From assembly GCA_002077065.1 (NCBI GenBank), contig NAJO01000018.1, positions 434,001-498,000 on the forward strand: a stretch of DNA of 64,000 nt. Direction: 5' to 3'. The notes beneath the pieces were generated by a model, which searched no databases, was not told the origin of the DNA, and saw only the letters and a list, made by a program, of their open reading frames with translations. The position numbers and the translations under genes are program-made. Shown piece after piece: positions 32,475 to 43,754 of the stretch (positions are counted from its first letter, which is position 1; every line of letters begins with the position of its first letter). The DNA is from Cryoendolithus antarcticus. Taxonomy: Eukaryota > Ascomycota > Dothideomycetes > Cladosporiales > Cladosporiaceae.

Positions 32475-35082
32475 GCTGCCTGAGGTTGCCGACTTGGCGA
32501 GGCGGCGAGGTGCTACCGCGTGACGCCGAGAGACGTTGACGTGTAAGTCTCGGCGGAGCGTAGTATAGGCGTAGTAGTAGTAGGTCTCCACGCCTAACAA
32601 GCGTAAACGTAGAGCCGGAGTAAGGCCTCGGCGTCACTTGGCGGCGGCGTCGCCTTGTCATCTAGCGACGGTGGCAGTTAGCGTATGCGCATAAAGCAAT
32701 AGGAGAGGTAGCACGGGGTAGTGTACGTACTTACGAGAAGTCTCGGCGGCGTGGCGGACAGTGTGCGGCCAAGATATGGTGTTGTTCGTGTGTTATGTGT
32801 AGGCCGGAGTGAAAGGAAGTGGAAACAGAGGAGCGGGAATTGAAGAGCGGCTTTGTGGGCGGTGAGCCTGTGCCAAGAGCGGCGTGGAGCTATTCCCGTT
32901 CTGGACGGCAACATCAGCATGCGATCACGGCGGGATTAAGCGACAATGAGGCGAAGTGGGTGTGGACCTACTATCGTGGTGGAGAACGTGAGCTGGTCCG
33001 CGAGGTGGTGTGTCGTGGCACCGTGGTGTCGAATTTGTACTCTGATGGTCTTGTCGATGTGTGTGGCCAATGGCGGGCGTAGTCCTCAAAGCGAGGCAGG
33101 AGCAGGTTGTTCACGTCGCGCGCCTTCCTCAGCTGTAGATATCCGCTGTTGAGATCGCGTAGCTTTCACCACCCAGTCGAAGTCGGTGGAATACTCCCGA
33201 AGGCCGACGACGACACTTGCATATGACATAGGTGTATGCGAACCGGCGACGACACGCCCTGTGGTCTGTTGTGGTGGACATCAGTCTAGCGACTGTCAAC
33301 ATGGCCGAGAGGGAGGGAGACCCTCACGTGACTATTGGGTGAGCAGCGAGTTTGGGGGTTAGAAGTTTGACTCGCCAACACAACCCGATGAGACGACAGC
33401 ACAGTTCAGACAGCGGTAGTCTACTTGGACGCCTGTTGAAGGACTCTCGTTCCTCCAGAAGTCGAAAGGCGTGTACGGCTGCCGAGAGATCCACGGCCTC
33501 GAGACCAGATGCGACCGTCACACAGTCGAGAAGACCATCGCTGCTAACATGCGCCATTCAACACATGAGCCAGCGCAGTTGTAGAAGGAGGCCATGATCC
33601 AGCGCTCAGAGTGCAGCAACATCTTGAGCAGCTCGGCTACCCGCGCGCGAGCTACTCCAGCACTTTCGGCGAGCTCGGAAGATCGACTTCCTCGGCTCGC
33701 GCTTGGTTTCTTCCCGTATGCCTGGAAAATTAGCATCATCCAGCTCTTCTCGACGTTCACAGCGCAGCCTGTTGGCACAGGAGCCGAAGACAGCCAGCCC
33801 ATACAGCCAGCCAGCAACCCAGCTACGCCATCATCGCCATTCGCCCGAGCGCTGGACTAGCTGTAATCCAGGCCATACTCTCTATTGTACTGGGGATAGA
33901 GCATTGCAGTTATTGCTCTCAATCGAGGGGCGCCCAGTAAGCGCATGGCATCAGCATGCGTTGATTACGTCCCTGCCCTGTGTGCACACCGCCCGAGGCT
34001 GCTACCGACTGAATGGCTCAGTGAGGCATTCGGACTGGTTCAGGCACGTTGGTGAAGGAAGTTCACGCCCTTTGTGGATCACATCAGTGCAACCAGGAGC
34101 GTTTTCTGTTCATTTAGTGCGGAGCCGTCGGGAGCAGCAACGTCTGGCAAGCCATGATCAAAGTCGAACCCGGCAGACCGGACCAAATGCTGCGCCGCAG
34201 TCGCAGGCGCTGTTTCGCACGATGGTCTCTCCATGGTGCAGATGGCTTGGCTAGTCAGCGACCAGGCACGAGTGGCCAAAGAGTCAGAGCTGTAAAGGGG
34301 AGTGGTGGAAAGAGGGAAGGGAAGGAGAAAGGGAGAAGCAAAGCTGACATGCGGGGGACCAGTAGCGTGGGAAGTCCCGTGACCGCATTCCCATGCTGGC
34401 ACGAGCTGGGATTTCCGCAAGCTCCACTTCAGATGAATGAAGCGCTCGAAGCAGGAGCTGTTACGCATGGCTGATGTGCTGGGCAGGGTGATAATGGTTT
34501 GATGGACGACGGTCGACGATGACGAAGTCCAAAGACGAAGTTGCTCACTCATCTCATACGACTGAGACCATGGCGGTGTCACGTTGAGGTGCGCCTTCGT
34601 AGGGACTGTTATGCTCAGGCATGCTCGATGGCTGTTGAAGCCACGAGCTGCTGTCATGGCGAGACGAGGGCACATGTGAGATAGTGTGATGCTTGATATT
34701 CGATACACGCGAGGACACAAGAAAAGCGTGATACTCAGTGACTTCTCCGTCTGCCCGTAAGCTTGCCGCACCAACGATCGTCAATGACCGCCAGCTGTGT
34801 CGATGCAAGTCGTGCATTCCTTCAATGTTCCAAGGCCCAACGCCAAGCCCCATGTATCCCACAGAATCTGCTTCGAAAGCACCTCCCAATAGCTCTCGGC
34901 CATGAACAAGTCCTTCTTGCCTTGCCCCCCAATGGCAGCACACGCGAGCTGTATGTTGTGCAAACCTGCACAGGAGGCGATCAATCGTCCAGTGTTGCGA
35001 TCAAAGTCGCGAAATTTGTCACGGCTGCATTGCCGCTGCCGCCCACCGCTCACATCACGCATGCACAGGGAACAGGGTATAC
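32475..35082. other. 2.6-kb gap without a recognisable gene
   Basis: Open frames are numerous but short and overlapping on both strands (for example 33703-34254 plus, 34079-34774 minus, 34554-34943 minus), and none carries a motif. Base composition looks similar to its surroundings, with no AT-rich block such as repeat-induced point mutation would leave. I see no terminal repeats or RNA genes. It may hold a noncoding transcript or a lineage-specific gene with many introns. Confidence 0.4.
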
Positions 35083-37025
35083 TCACAGACTGCTCGCCTT
35101 GGGAAAGTTCATGTTGTAGACCGCGTCCACAACATACTGCGCCGTGATGTGGTTGCCCGCGAACAGCCTGCCTTGCAAACCCTTGATGGCATTCTCGCCA
35201 CCTTGAACGCGATCGAACTTAACGTAGATTTCGCCGTCGGTGGAGCCGGGCGGGATGGCGATGTGGACAACGTGGCCGTACTTCTCCTCGCACTCTTCTT
35301 TGACGTCGAGCTCGAGCTCCTTCTGCCAGCCGGGCTCATTTGTGCTATGAGAGATGTCAGCCAAGTGATGGTACAGTTAGGGACAACAAACGTACGCGTT
35401 GACATCATAGAGATGCTTGAGCAGGACGCAGCGGCTAGGCGCGGGCTCGTCCATCACAGCCTTCTTTGTCTGCATCGTCGGAGTGATCTTAGCAGCCTCT
35501 GGCTCCTCAGTACGAGCAAGTTTCCGCATGAGTGCGTCGCGAGAGTAGTTGGAGAAGTTAACGCCTGTGACGTCAGCATCGTCAAGCGCGCTGGCGCCAC
35601 CCGACTTCTCGGCGTCCTTGCCTCCAGCACGGTCGAAGTTACCGGTACCGCCAGCGTGAGCGCCACGGCCACCCATGCCGGAGAAAGACGAGCCTTGAGC
35701 TTGCTTCTGATCCTGTTGTGCTTGTGAGCCGAAGCGTTGAAGTAGAGAATGGGTAGACTCGGGCGTGAACTTGTCGTTGCCAAGTCCGACACGAATGGGG
35801 CGGCCGGCGAGCTCAAAGCCGTTCATCTTTTCAAGCGCCTCCTTGGCTTCTGTGGGGTCTGTGAATCTGGGAATATGTGTTAGTACTGGTGCTGATGATC
35901 TTTGGGGATGCTGCACATACTGAACGAAGCCGTAACCCTTGCTGCGTCCGCCATCATCTTTCTGCAGTTGGCAGAACTCGAGAGCGCCGAAAGGCTCGAA
36001 CACGTTCCTGAGATCGTCTTCAGTGATAGAGAAGTGAATGTTGCCGACGTAGAGGCGGTGAAAGGGAATGCCGTTGGATAGTGTGGCAACGCCCTCAGTA
36101 GTGCGCGCTTGACGATTCTTCTCAGCTTCGGTGAGCTGGGCGATGATGGGGATGCCGAGCAACTTCTGTCCTGTAAGCCCGATTGCCTTCTCAACGGATT
36201 CCTCTTGCCTGAACTCCACATAGCCGACGCTGTGACGAGGTTAGCTGTGGTCTGGTGCGTGCATTGAGATATGTGGACTGACCCTTTCGAGCGGTTGCTC
36301 ACTCGATCCTTGACGATCTGTGCCTCCTTCACCGGTCCGACTTGCTCGAAGAACTGGATCAGCTCCTTCGTGCGAAGGCGAGCAGCAAGCTGCTGCACGA
36401 AGACGGTACGCCTATCACGCTCATCATCAGTCGGCTCGGGTGGCGTACGGCGACGCTCGCGATCATCGCGACGTGGCTCAACACGCGCATGCCCACGCCT
36501 GTCATCCACGGTGTCGCGCCTGTCCTCGCGCCTATCGCTGCGCCTATCATCGCGAGGAGGACGATCGCGACTGCCTGGGCTGGGGCGGTAGTATCGGTCG
36601 TCGTCAGGAGGAGGGGAGCCACGGCGGTAGTAGTCGCCGCCACGCTCGCGGGAGCGATAGCGCTTGTTCGCAGGGTCGCGGCGATCCCTCACGGGACTGC
36701 GACTCCTGCGCCTGCTCCTTACACTTCCATTAGCACTGCCCCGATCACTTTTAGCCCCTTCGCTTCGATCTCTGGACGCTCGATTGGATTTGTGCTTGTC
36801 TTCGCCGGTTGAGTACCTCTTGCTACGATCGCTGATGTCACGTGGACCGCGGTCACGCGTGCGGTGTCCTTCCTTGTCTCCTGCATCGCCGAGAGACACG
36901 AAGTCGGCGTTTGCGATGAATTCGGCGGAGTCGGAGGACTGCTTTTGCTGGTCGACTTTGGCGGTCTGCGCACGCTTCTCAGCTTCCTCGAGGAGATCTT
37001 CGACGCTCTGCTGTATGGACGCCAT
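35083..37025 (-). CDS. RBM39/Rsd1-like RNA splicing factor
   Basis: Four exons (37025-36283, 36229-35921, 35866-35396, 35344-35083) with introns of 51-54 nt encode 594 aa. The N-terminal third is an RS-like region packed with RD, RS and RR (about 45-205). RRM1 (about 205-280) contains TVFVQQLAARL; RRM2 (about 300-375) has RLYVGNIHFSI and GYGFVQF. A linker follows, and the C-terminal UHM-type RRM (about 480-590) includes CVLLKHLYDVNA and the Tyr-rich ending ITAQYVVDAVYNMNF. This layout is that of human RBM39/CAPER-alpha and fission-yeast Rsd1, nuclear factors linking U2AF/SF3B to 3' splice-site choice. The gene ends at TGA 35083-35085. That TGA overlaps a GTGAGT donor-like sequence, so a further 3' exon cannot be excluded, but translation past it gives nothing conserved. 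Confidence 0.92.
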
Positions 37026-37740
37026 TACGTTGGTGAGATGTTCAGTCCTCAATCTTATATAGACGCCTACAAGGTTAAGGCGGTATATCCGTTACGCCTC
37101 CTTCACTTGCGTGCTGTTAATTTTCACGCAGTGCGCCGTGCTGCGAGTGTGTGAGATAGCGCACTGATTCGACGGATATGGTGAGCTGTACAGTCTTGCT
37201 TGTCCGAATTCCTGAATTTTTGTCAGGTGTAGGAGAGATGCCAGCGGACGTTAGCGATGTCCGCGGCGAGCATGCGATGAAGTGCACTTCTGGTTTGTGC
37301 AGTCACCGAGGCTGACATATTTAATGCCTCAGGCATGAAGGCCGCAATACGTGCGGAGATGGATCCTATGCCGCACAGACTCACGACTAAGAGGTTTACT
37401 GCATGCCATCTACTGGTCCCTTTCTGGCGACCACAGCGAGCATAAGATGCAGATAATGAGACTGGCCGAAAAGTTCGAGGACGCAACTGACTTTGCCACC
37501 ATGGAGCTCACATATACAGAACCTCCTTCATTAATGCATTCGTAAATCGATGTATACCAACAACGATGTTACACCAAATTAAAAGCAGCTTTCCGGTCAA
37601 CAATGCAGAAAGCAGAGAGATGCCACCGAAAGACATGAGACCTGCCGTTGGGTATGCCCAGTTCGAATCGACGCCGAGCCACCGTGATCATCCCGTCTCC
37701 ATCCCCTCATGATGCAGATAATCCTGGCATCTGGGACCGG
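37026..37740. other. intergenic, no gene recognised
   Basis: 715 bp between two minus-strand genes, containing the RBM39-like promoter. A pyrimidine-rich and AT-rich patch lies near 37100-37220. No RNA gene was recognised. Confidence 0.45.
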
Positions 37741-39345
37741 TCACAACTTGGAGCGTCCTCGAGACGTTGACGAGCTCGCTGACCAAGCACCAAAGCCGTG
37801 CTCGCGCTGAAGAGCTTCATGGTCCTGCCACTTCTTCGGATCTTCAGGCGTAGTCTCGAGCCACTTCTGGAGCTTGCTGACAATTTCCCTGCCTGCCTTG
37901 AAGATTCTCTCCCCGTCTTTGGGCGTCCTACCTGCGCTCTCGGTGTACTCTTCCAAGATGCGATCACGCAGGTACACCCATGGCTTCCGCTCATTCCGTT
38001 TTCCATTCGGCTTCGGAATGAGATGCGTCTTGAAATGATCTCGCGTATTATCGGATCGGTCACTCCTGAAGAAACACAACGTGTTGTCATCTTTAACGAC
38101 AGGACACCATAACAGGCAATCAGCCTTTTTGGCGTGGGAAAGTGAATGTCGTTTCAGATGTTCGGAACGTTGGAATCCCTGCGGACACCGATCACCGTTT
38201 GGAAGCAAGAAATTACAGACATGCGGCTTTCGGTTAGGAGTTTCGATCAGCTTTTCGATCCCTCCTGGACCGAAGATGATGTTATCGCCCTCCGTTTTGA
38301 ACTCAATGCCGTGGATGTCACGTATCTGAGTGTTCTGAGCTTTGCGTTGCCGCTTTGATACACGCCTCCTGTCGCGAGCGCGATCAGTGGAATAGCCATG
38401 TCCGCAGCCGTATTTCGAGATCGGTGCTGGACTTGTCGTTCTTTCAGCCTTGACAACGACATAGTCCTCATCATCGTAGCTGTAGTCCATGATGGGACTT
38501 GGCGGCTCTGTGAAGCCAGAAGCAAAGCTACTCGCAGCGCTTGACGCGAAGCCACTTGACAGTGCGGGCTCATGGAGCGGACTACTGTATGAAGAGTACT
38601 GATGAGTTGCATAGTCATCTTGAGGGCTCAGCTCTGCGAGCGCAACAGAGGTCGGAACATCCTGATACGTATCATCGTACTGTAACGCATTTGTCGATGG
38701 ACCTCCTTCGCAGAACGGCCAGGTCGGCTCAGGATGTGCGGAAGTATCTGCAGCATGGCCTGACAACATGTTCAGGGACGCGGACAGGAGAGTATTGTGC
38801 AAACCGCTTGCTTGTCCATCGAAGGTTCCGCCGATCATCTGCAAGTCTTGGAAGCCAAGCTGACTGTGATCGAATGACTGCAAGGAGTTGTAGTCAGGAT
38901 GAGTCTGGAGCCGCGACGCTTGCGTCGCCTGCATCGACCACATGTCCGTCTCATTGGCCTTCGCATGGAGTGTATGGTCGAATGTGAGATCATCGCAAGA
39001 CTGACTAGACTGGTGGCAGCCATCGAAAGATGCGTTCAACCTTGGGAGTAAGCCGTTGCTGCTTTGTTCCTCGTATACTGCATGCATTTGAGGGTGTACA
39101 TGCTCTGCATGGAGAGGAGTGGGTGGTAACGAGAAAGTTGTTGCCGTCGAGGCTGCAGAGAATGGCATCTCCGAGTAAGTTGAGCAAGCAAGCGAAGGAC
39201 GTCTACTCTCGTGAGCTGACTGTGGCGGTGTGTAGTAGCCGCCGTATTGCAACGCACTGACAGGCCGCTCGAACAGCGACCTGGTGGTGTCTATGACTGT
39301 AGGCAGACCACGGATGTGTCGCTGAGGTGTTGTGGTAGTGGACAT
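37741..39345 (-). CDS. C2H2-type transcription factor
   Basis: A single exon of 534 aa. The open frame begins at a GTG, and the first ATG is at 39343-39345. Most of the protein is Ser/Thr/His/Gln-rich and disordered, with PPSPIMDYSYDDEDY acidic patches typical of activation regions. The DNA-binding part is near the C-terminus: finger 1 (about 375-404) reads HVCNFLLPNGDRC then FQRSEHLKRHSLSH. An irregular second finger (about 410-441) contains CLLWCP and ends in RDHFKTH. A basic KRQRKAQNT segment and a conserved tail (WVYLRDRILEEY) flank it. The arrangement is common in fungal developmental regulators, but the target genes are unknown and I do not assign it to a named factor. Confidence 0.8.
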   Translation of the reverse strand: MSTTTTPQRHIRGLPTVIDTTRSLFERPVSALQYGGYYTPPQSAHESRRPSLACSTYSEMPFSAASTATTFSLPPTPLHAEHVHPQMHAVYEEQSSNGLLPRLNASFDGCHQSSQSCDDLTFDHTLHAKANETDMWSMQATQASRLQTHPDYNSLQSFDHSQLGFQDLQMIGGTFDGQASGLHNTLLSASLNMLSGHAADTSAHPEPTWPFCEGGPSTNALQYDDTYQDVPTSVALAELSPQDDYATHQYSSYSSPLHEPALSSGFASSAASSFASGFTEPPSPIMDYSYDDEDYVVVKAERTTSPAPISKYGCGHGYSTDRARDRRRVSKRQRKAQNTQIRDIHGIEFKTEGDNIIFGPGGIEKLIETPNRKPHVCNFLLPNGDRCPQGFQRSEHLKRHSLSHAKKADCLLWCPVVKDDNTLCFFRSDRSDNTRDHFKTHLIPKPNGKRNERKPWVYLRDRILEEYTESAGRTPKDGERIFKAGREIVSKLQKWLETTPEDPKKWQDHEALQREHGFGAWSASSSTSRGRSKL

Positions 39346-41952
39346 GGTGCTGAACACTGTTCGTCGTCAGCGAAGATCCTTCGTCGACACTACCATCACT
39401 ACGACCGGCAACGCACGAGACAATGGCCTCCCAACCCTCGTTAGAAATGCAGTTCCCTCACAAAAGAAACGAGTTGTAAAGACAGGTGCTCAAGGGCGTC
39501 AGAAATATGCCCGGATGGCATGTGGCTTTTCAATTTCGACCATACACGATCATTCTCCCCATGGCATTCGGATGAACAGCTCAACTTACCGCTGTGCGAC
39601 AAGCGCTGCATCGGACCAGCCCGCTCCAATAGAAGCCGTAGCTAGTAGCAAGTCAGGGTCCTGGCGAGGGTGACGGACTATGGGCCGCCACTGGGCACGA
39701 TCGTGCTGTCGAAATGCCAGGTACAACCGGACCCGAATAATTGCCAACCGACGATGCAATAATTAGGCAAAGCCAGGCGTTATAATGTCGAGAATGCCGT
39801 GAAAATGCCCGCAAGGGAGATGAGGGGAGAGCGATCCGCTCAGGAGCGAGCAGCAAGCTACAACGTCTGCGGAGAGAATGATGGAGTGTGGATGCGAGCG
39901 AGAACCTTGCGCGAGGGGGATAAGTATTTGTGCCTGCTTCTGCACTTCGCAGGCTGCCACCACTCACCTTCTGACAGGGTCGTTCTGGTATGGCAAAGAT
40001 GCAGAATACCGCCAGTTCGGACCTCAGAGGATGGCGATGTGACTGATGGATGATTGAGCTTTCATTGCTGGTCAGCCTCTGGAAACGCCTCAGGTGAGGA
40101 ATGCAAGCATTACACCTCGCACCCCGAAACTTACGCGACCTATGCCCGCCCGTTGCAACTGCTGCTCAGCATGGCAATACAAAGGCCAGAGATAATGACA
40201 GTCTGAGATGCCCATCTGATCTCCATGGCAGACTTCGACTATGCTTGAACAGCATTGTTTTGATTCTGCCCAAAGCGGTTCAGGAATGCCACCTCTGCTA
40301 GTCCACACTTCTTAGTGCACATCACACTGAGCGCACAGACTGTGTGGCAGAGCGCTCTTAAATCATTGGATCTTCTCAGCCGCATCGTCGGGCCTCGTAT
40401 CATCACGGGACGTCGAGTCTTGCCGAACGAAGCGGCAGTGCTCAGGGCAAGGCTTCAAGACCAGCAAGACCCGGGTCATTGAGGGCTGTCTCTCGGTTCA
40501 TTGCGGTGTCACACACGAGTGAGGGCGCTGTGGAGTCTGCAGGATTTCCAGGCTCGATTAAAGCTGCTGTTGGAGGCTTGCTCTCAACAATTTCGAGGGC
40601 AGACACAGCGATGCAGCAGAGCGAGCAGCATTCATACCATGCATCTCTCGCTGTCGTGAACCGCAGTGGACCATCAATCTCGACCGGCGCCTTGCCGTTG
40701 TTCCTGCTGCACCTACCCGCGCATTGGCATGCAAGTCATAACGCATAGCCGCAGCATCTACTATAATCAATCAAGGTTTAGCCGCATCTCACACAAGGCT
40801 AGCATTATCCTCTTTATGATCGACATTATAGCGAGTCTGCTTAACGGTTGAGCAAGACATTGTAAGAACGCCATTCGCGCGCTTCTGGACCCGGTGTGTG
40901 GGATGGTCGAAGCTCTGTCGTAGCAATGTTGCACAGCATCTGAGCGGTTTACAGGGAACATCGCGGTTGCGGCGGCGGTGTGCGGAATTCAGTCCAGCAT
41001 CTCGAGAACTTGACGATCGAATTTCATTGGCATTGAAGTGATCCACACTTGCATTGTCGATGCGCGATGGGCTTTGCGAGAATGTGCATCTATCTATACG
41101 ATCCCCTGCGCTGCACTTCGCCATGCTACATGTTGAGATACACTTTCCTTCACTGGTCTGCGAACTCTGTAGCCGAGCTTCTCGCCATTGTAGCACTGAC
41201 GTCCACACCCTCAGCAATTAAGACAGCGCAAGCAGCTGATCTAGTACCACACTACCCGTCACTACCTCCAGATCAACTCGTTACTCAAGCGCCATCATAT
41301 GAAGTCACGAACGCTGTTGTCCTGAACCCACGTCTCGCCTCATCTCTCCTTCCACTCATACCACGCTCACGAGCCTAGGTGCCTCATGCCAGTCCAGCGT
41401 CAGCACACCCAGCCGCGTCCTGCAGGCACAAGTGCTCAAACCCAGGTTCCCCGGCTTTGACACCCATACTTGCTGTCGTGCCTCAGTACCAACAATGCTA
41501 ACGACCGAGTTCCCGATACTGCTCGCAATGCCTCTTTCTAGCTTTGACTTCGCCACTGGCCTTGCTGGTCAAGCTGGTGCAGTAGGGTTCCCGGGGTAGT
41601 CTAGACTGTGGGCGCGTTGCGGCGAAATTGTTGTGCCGCTCAGCAGGTGGATGTCACACGAAAATTGGTTTGATTCGACTTGAGTTTGTCTTGGATAGAT
41701 GTGCTTGTGTATCGCTTGCGCGGGCGAAGGAGCACTTGGCTTGTGAGGAGATTGGTGGTGTGGAGTGATATGTTTGGTGAGACATCGGCCAGCTGCGCAA
41801 CTTCTTGCGAGTTATTTTTGTACTCGATACAGATCTATGTACAGTATGTCAACGCCATCGAAGTCCCATATGCAAATCCAAGATCCAGTCCGTCTGTAAA
41901 CGCCAATGTTCCATGCATTTCTTCCCACATAAATCGTATTCCGTCGAGTGGC
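39346..41952. other. 2.6-kb gap without a recognisable gene
   Basis: Upstream of the C2H2 factor. Such genes often have long promoters, which could explain part of it. Open frames (for example 39653-39967 minus, 40789-41217 minus, 41049-41378 plus) show no motif or consistent splicing. Nothing repetitive was recognised. Confidence 0.4.
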
Positions 41953-42682
41953 TCAGTTCGCCGGCACAACGAGGTGTGATCGTTTCAGGGCCAGCGCTAG
42001 GTCGTGCTCGGAGAACGGCTGATGGTCATATGCAGTTGTTGGCTTGAACAGGCTGTGCCCGAGCTCGTTCGGCGGTGCTACTGGGGTGATATGCTCCGCG
42101 GTACGTTGTCGACTGCGGCGTGTTGAGCCCATCCTCGATGGCGGGTTGCGGTCTCGAGACTGTACCCTTGATAGACCAACTACGCAAATGTCAGTATCGA
42201 GTCAATAATGTTAGAGAGATGATCAACATACCGTTCGCAACATCATCATCGCCCTCGTTCTCAATCTCAACACTCAGCCTCGTGGCCACAGCCGCTCCTG
42301 CTCCTACATATTCCCGTCTTTGCACACCTCCACCACTCTTCCCACTCGCCATACTAGCCACACTCCCCGTCCTCCCACTTCTCATGCTCCTCCGCCTCTC
42401 GAGCCAACTTCCTCTCCGACTTGGGGCTCTTGTGCCCATCGGACTGTACACACTCTGGAAACTCTTCCTTCGCCACGCGTCTGCAAACGAGAAAGCTTCC
42501 AGCTTCTCTTTGTGTTCTTTCTTGGGCGGTGCTCGGTACTTGGGCCGCGGCATAGGCTCGCCGGGCTTGTAGACGTTTGACGGCCAGCGGGAATCGTTGG
42601 ACGAGGAGGAAGTTGTGTTTGTGGAGGAGTCGGAGCGAGCAGGGCGGCGGAAGAAAGACTTGGCCTTTTCGCGGAAAGGCAT
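41953..42682 (-). CDS. conserved fungal protein of unknown function, 225 aa
   Basis: Two exons (42682-42232, 42179-41953) with a 52-nt intron (GTATGT...GCGTAG). The protein is basic and Ser-rich. It contains WPSNVYKPGEPMPRPKYRAPP, then FSFADAWRRKSFQSVYSPMGTRAPSRR, and after the intron ends with QPFSEHDLALALKRSHLVVPAN. The C-terminal block SEHDLALALKRS resembles a motif I recall in uncharacterised Pezizomycotina proteins. No membrane span or signal peptide is present. The conserved ending only appears after splicing, which supports both the gene and the intron. No function can be proposed. Confidence 0.7.
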
Positions 42683-43754
42683 GATGATGATGCGATATGA
42701 GAGTGCCGGAGGTTGGCGTCGCCTCGTCGTGCCAGTCACACGTGTGCGTAAAGGACGTGGCTTATCTCAGTGTTGGATTTTACGTCCGATGAGAATGCTT
42801 GCTCAAGTCCCTGAACGCCACGCAATGCTCCCCGTATTATAACTGAGTGGATTTCATCCGTCGTAGTCCACGTCCCTGTCGATGGTCGTCCTCTACTCAA
42901 CGAGGAGCACTCACGAATGCCGGACTTGATGCGAGAGAGCGTTATGGTGTAGTCCTCGCGTGATCGAATTCCAGTAATAATGCTGACCACTCCCTTCTAT
43001 CTCCACTCAAGACCTCAAACCCGTGCAACGTGAAGTGAATAAAGAACCAACTTACCGCGAAACCCAGAGTGCCATGAACCCAATGCAACGTGCACAGTGT
43101 AGCACCCCATCCGCGATCAACGTCAGCCCTGAGCTTCCTCACCCGCGGGCCCGCCAGTACCCGAATTGCGTCAAACTACCCCAGAACCGGTAATTCTGGC
43201 ACACGGAAGAAAGCGAAGATGAGCCGCGAACAGCCTTAGCTTCGCAAGCGTCGGCGGGAGAAGAAGTTTGGGCTATAGCGCCGAAGAACCTTGGGAAAAG
43301 AGGGCTGATGTGGAAGGAGCGTGGGGTTGGGGACTTGGTATGCTGGTGAGTATTACGTGCAGTGGGTGGCTGCATGAGGCCATGCGTAGGGCCATCGACG
43401 GCGGCTTGGTCGACGGTACTGAGGGCGGGTATCTGCACGATTGACACATGGGAGTCGGCATGGCGGATGCAGTGGAAGTGTCCTGTCGACTGAGTGCGTG
43501 TTGCGATTGAACGTCGCAATCTCACTGACGGCGGCAATCCTCCGTCGACAAGAAGCACACCATCGCCACAGCTGTCGAGATGGCCATCACGGTGTTCACA
43601 ACGATAGTTTTGCCACACGGTGACGCAGCGGACTTGAGGTGAGGTCAGCAGGACATGCATGAGAAGGAAGTCACGACTACAGAAATAGGCTCGCGCCTGC
43701 CCTTGTACCAGCTCCGTGAACGTATATTTGTGCTGTACAGGATGATCATAACGT
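42683..43754. other. intergenic; long stop-free minus frame of doubtful meaning
   Basis: 1.07 kb upstream of the 225-aa gene and downstream of DRS1. A minus-strand frame stays open from 43918 to 43139, but it overlaps the DRS1 3' end in another frame and shows no recognisable domain. No RNA gene was recognised. Confidence 0.4.

Noticed and set aside
34989..35090. Possible additional 3' exon of the RBM39-like gene, since its stop overlaps a GTGAGT
   Set aside because: Splicing to the next CAG gives a Cys/His/Gly-rich tail unlike known family C-termini, while the existing end YVVDAVYNMNF is close to the family end.
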